Positions 5,508 through 7,706 of a stretch of DNA of 7,706 nucleotides are shown here, one piece after another (position 1 is the stretch's first letter; the number at the start of each line of letters is the position of its first letter). Source of the DNA: Candidatus Magasanikiibacteriota bacterium (GTDB taxonomy: Bacteria > Patescibacteriota > Patescibacteriia > Magasanikbacterales > UBA922); assembly GCA_016214105.1 (NCBI GenBank), contig JACRPD010000003.1, forward strand, positions 1 through 7,706, read 5' to 3'. Made by a program: the position numbers and the translations under genes. The notes beneath the pieces were generated by a model. That model made no database searches, was not told the DNA's origin, and saw only the letters and a list, made by a program, of their open reading frames with translations.

Positions 5508-5531
5508 AGCCCTTGACAAGAGGGCTTTTTT
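5508..5531 (+). terminator. Rho-independent terminator of the membrane-protein gene, overlapping the next promoter
   Basis: AGCCCT (5508-5513) pairs with AGGGCT (5521-5526) around TGACAAG and is followed by TTTTT (5527-5531). This is a canonical intrinsic terminator about 160 nt after the upstream stop codon. The -35 box TTGACA (5513-5518) of the following promoter begins in the last base of the 5' arm and fills most of the loop. Confidence 0.75.
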
Positions 5532-5541
5532 GTGGTATAAT
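5513..5541 (+). promoter_or_regulatory. Consensus sigma-70 promoter with extended -10, TTGACA-17-TATAAT
   Basis: Both hexamers are perfect (5513-5518 and 5536-5541), the spacing is 17 nt, and TGG directly before the -10 makes an extended -10. Transcription should begin near 5548. This is the strongest promoter in the window and it drives the Cys-rich protein gene, implying high expression unless the leader limits it. Confidence 0.9.
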
Positions 5542-5547
5542 TATCTG

Positions 5548-5672
5548 TCAATTTATACCCAAATCAGGTATATTGGCAAGAGGAAGGATACGCTCTTTAC
5601 AATAGATTGGACTCGCCATGTTGGCGAGTCTTGCCTGTTTCGCAATTCAATACAAGAAAGGCAAGGTGTGCG
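5548..5672 (+). promoter_or_regulatory. Structured ~125-nt leader with mutually exclusive helices (putative RNA switch)
   Basis: Within the predicted leader TATACC/GGTATA (5554-5559 with 5567-5572) forms a small hairpin. A 9-bp perfect stem with a TGT loop lies at 5610-5630. TCTTGCC (5629-5635) is complementary to GGCAAGA (5575-5581). The overlapping CTTGCCT (5630-5636) is complementary to AGGCAAG (5659-5665), which includes most of the Shine-Dalgarno AAGG (5663-5666). The two pairings use the same bases, so only one can form: one leaves the ribosome site free, the other masks it. I recognise no known riboswitch class. Function is inferred from base pairing only. Confidence 0.5.
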
Positions 5673-7706
5673 ATGGAGACTCTGAAGAAGGCCATGTTGG
5701 CCACGATGTTCGTCATGTTCTCGGTGCTTTTTTTTATCAACATGGGGTGCGGCTTCGATTACACCCCTCCGAACAAGAACAATGGCGCGGACGTATTCTC
5801 TCTGAACGCGCCACCCGACACCAACCACGACGAATCCAACACGGACTCATCCCCGCCTCCTGACAACCCGTACAATCCGCAGCCAGACACTCACGATTCC
5901 AGTCCTGACACAACGGATACCTCTGACGCAACGGCGGAAGTTGACGGCGGCGACAGCAAACCAGACACGCCTGTCGGAGACGACGGGGTAGCTGGTGGCG
6001 ATGACGGAACAGAGACAGAAAACGAAACCGGGGACGACACAGAAGTCGCGGAAACCGAAAGTGCTGATGGCGATGATGTCGGCAAGGACGCAGAAACAGC
6101 GGAAGAGGAGACAACTCCCCTGCCCTGCCTTTGTCCTGACGACAACAACCCCTGCACTAAGGACTTCTGCAACGATGGCAACGAGTGCGTCTACGAGCCG
6201 CTTATCGGCTGTGGTGGCGTTGACGTTGACGCGCCGGATGCTGGCGGTAGCGATACTGCCGACAACGGAGCTGACACATCCATCGCTAACCCCGATCCAA
6301 GTCCGGACACTACGGACAGTGGGACGGGGAACGACGAAACCGACGCGAACGGAGATGACGGAATAATCATTCCGTTGCCTCAAGATGTCATCATCGGAAC
6401 CGATACTCCAACTTCGACCACAGATGTTGTAACGACCGGCGACAACGGCGCCGGCCAAAACGATGACGGAGGAACTGCGACTGCGGAAGTTGGAAATGAC
6501 GTCATTCAAAATGCGGAAACGACGGAAGAGATATCTCAACCGCCGTGTATCTGTCTTAACGACAACAACCTCTGCACTGACGACTACTGTGACGACGCGG
6601 ATGAATGCGTGCATGAGCCGAACTCTAACCCCTGCGACGACGGAAACGTCTGTACTGACGACGACGTCTGCGTCCAAGGCAAATGCGTGGGAAAAGCCGC
6701 TGACTGCGACGACTCTGACACGTGTACAAACGACTCATGCGTGGATGGCCAATGCGTACACAACAACACCTGCGAATGCGTCAATGATTCTCAGTGCGAC
6801 GACGGAAACAAGTGCACTACTGATTCGTGCAAAGGCAACAAGTGCCAGTACGAGAAAGTGGATTGCAATGATTCCGACGTCTGCACCAAGGACTTCTGCG
6901 ACGCAACCGAGGGATGCGTGTACGTGCCGATCAGTGGCTGCTGCAAAGTGGACGCTGAGTGCGATGACGAAGACGTCTGCAACGGAGTGGAAACCTGCGA
7001 CGCGAACAAATGCGTTGCTGGTCAAAAACTCGTTTGCAACGACTTCAACGTCTGCACCGACGACTTGTGCGACTCCGTGGACGATTGCGTCTACGAACCC
7101 AACTCTAACCCCTGCAACGACAGCGACGCCTGTACTATGGGTGACATCTGCTCGCAGGGCGAGTGTGCTGGGAAAGTCGTTGACTGCGACGACTCTGACC
7201 TGTGCACCAACGACTCGTGCGATTCCGCCATCGGCTGCCAGCATCCTGCTACCAGTTGTGATGACAGCGACATCTGCACCGCGGATTCGTGCGACCCATC
7301 CAAGGGTTGTGTGTACAAACCGATCAACGGCTGCTGCAAGACAGACGCTGGATGCAATGACCTCAACCCCTGTACCGGCGACGCGTGCATCAAGTCCAGC
7401 GGCGAGTGCGTGCACTTCGGTCTCATGGGCAACTGTGATGATACGAATAAGTGCACCACGAACGACGCGTGCAAGGACAGCAAGTGTGTCGGCGGCGCGG
7501 CTCCAAACTGCGATGACTCCAATGTCTGCACCGCGGACTCTTGCGACTCGGCTGTCGGCTGTCAGCATTCGGCTGTCAGCAACGACACGTCGTGCGCGGA
7601 CGACACGGTCTGCAATGGCGCGGAAACGTGCCAGAACGGACAGTGTAAGTCAGGCGTACCGCTCAACTGCAACGATCTTAACCCGTGCACCACGGACTCG
7701 TGCGAC
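5673..7706 (+). CDS. Large Cys/Asp-rich repeat protein, secreted or lipid-anchored (3' end beyond window)
   Basis: This frame is open for 678 codons with no stop before the window edge. ATG 5673 follows AAGG by 6 nt. The N-terminus METLKKAMLATMFVMFSVLF is a signal peptide; the following INMGC could be a lipobox (Cys26), though Asn at -3 is atypical. Residues 27-151 are an acidic Asp/Thr/Pro/Gly linker, about 152-180 one Cys-rich unit, 181-291 a second acidic linker, and 292 to the edge a Cys-rich array. I count 16 motifs of the form C-x-D-x(3,4)-C-[TN]-x(3,4)-C, for example CDDSDTCTNDSC and CNDLNPCTTDSC, interleaved with GCVY.PI.GCC blocks. Such repeats occur in large surface proteins of Myxococcota and some Patescibacteria; each unit probably forms disulfides and may bind calcium. 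An adhesin or envelope role is likely. The gene is clearly GC-richer, with C-ending codons, than its neighbours. Confidence 0.88.
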   Translation, partial: METLKKAMLATMFVMFSVLFFINMGCGFDYTPPNKNNGADVFSLNAPPDTNHDESNTDSSPPPDNPYNPQPDTHDSSPDTTDTSDATAEVDGGDSKPDTPVGDDGVAGGDDGTETENETGDDTEVAETESADGDDVGKDAETAEEETTPLPCLCPDDNNPCTKDFCNDGNECVYEPLIGCGGVDVDAPDAGGSDTADNGADTSIANPDPSPDTTDSGTGNDETDANGDDGIIIPLPQDVIIGTDTPTSTTDVVTTGDNGAGQNDDGGTATAEVGNDVIQNAETTEEISQPPCICLNDNNLCTDDYCDDADECVHEPNSNPCDDGNVCTDDDVCVQGKCVGKAADCDDSDTCTNDSCVDGQCVHNNTCECVNDSQCDDGNKCTTDSCKGNKCQYEKVDCNDSDVCTKDFCDATEGCVYVPISGCCKVDAECDDEDVCNGVETCDANKCVAGQKLVCNDFNVCTDDLCDSVDDCVYEPNSNPCNDSDACTMGDICSQGECAGKVVDCDDSDLCTNDSCDSAIGCQHPATSCDDSDICTADSCDPSKGCVYKPINGCCKTDAGCNDLNPCTGDACIKSSGECVHFGLMGNCDDTNKCTTNDACKDSKCVGGAAPNCDDSNVCTADSCDSAVGCQHSAVSNDTSCADDTVCNGAETCQNGQCKSGVPLNCNDLNPCTTDSCD
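6555..7220 (+). repeat. Internal duplication with exact 480-bp period inside the Cys-rich gene
   Basis: Bases about 6555-6740 align without gaps to 7035-7220. Both contain AACTCTAACCCCTGC (6621 and 7101) and TGACTGCGACGACTCTGAC (6701 and 7181), each pair exactly 480 nt apart. A second pairing (CCGATCA-GGCTGCTGCAA near 6928 and 7321) has a 393-bp offset, so the array grew by duplication of multi-unit blocks. Confidence 0.7.

Noticed and set aside
5479..5685. Plus-strand frame of 68 codons across the terminator, promoter and leader
   Set aside because: It crosses an intrinsic terminator and a consensus promoter, has no Shine-Dalgarno and resembles no protein.
5847..7568. Long minus-strand open frames (about 276 and 277 codons) opposite the Cys-rich gene
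   Set aside because: They are antisense shadows of a repeat-rich, C-ending-codon gene that rarely produces stops on the other strand. Their translations are valine/arginine/alanine low-complexity with no domain, and the plus frame has a promoter, Shine-Dalgarno, signal peptide and conserved repeats.

Overview
The window looks like chromosomal DNA of a Patescibacteria (Candidate Phyla Radiation) bacterium. This is inferred from three things: a DUF5667 membrane protein paired with an ECF sigma factor, surface proteins whose style I associate with that group, and AT-rich intergenic spacers full of palindromes and GTAAGT-type repeats. Stop codons TAA, TAG and TGA are all used as stops, so nothing suggests code 25. 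No rRNA, tRNA, transposase or CRISPR array was seen.

Left part, minus strand. A cluster reads right to left: an ECF sigma factor (2559-2011), a single-pass DUF5667 protein 3 nt downstream that is probably its membrane partner (2007-763), then the 5'-truncated body of a repeat-type surface protein (544 to beyond base 1). Just before the sigma gene is a TGTAAC-N16-CGTC pair, the form of an ECF promoter, suggesting self-activation. GC-rich palindromes lie on both sides of the sigma/DUF5667 pair.

Middle, plus strand. An AT-rich spacer of about 550 bp holds an inverted GTAAGT-type repeat, three copies of a 20-bp palindrome (AGTATA-N8-TATACT), three ATTAGTG heptamers, a perfect DnaA box and a strong promoter. 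It leads into a small MerR/excisionase-like HTH protein (3110-3445). The third palindrome covers the predicted transcription start, so autoregulation is the simplest reading. A 618-residue single-pass membrane protein with a long Ig/DUF11-like ectodomain follows (3493-5349). A second GTAAGT-type inverted repeat closes this two-gene block.

Right part, plus strand. A terminator hairpin contains the start of the -35 box of a consensus extended -10 promoter. The resulting leader of about 125 nt has two mutually exclusive helices, one of which would hide the Shine-Dalgarno. It precedes a GC-richer open reading frame (5673 to beyond 7706) for a predicted secreted or lipid-anchored protein with acidic linkers and at least 16 Cys/Asp-rich motifs. 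This frame has no stop in the window and is the largest gene here.

The common theme is the cell envelope: a sigma/membrane-partner pair, a DNA-binding regulator next to a surface protein, and two further surface proteins. The most unusual items are the alternative-pairing leader, the triple operator set, the ECF promoter and the cysteine-rich repeat protein.
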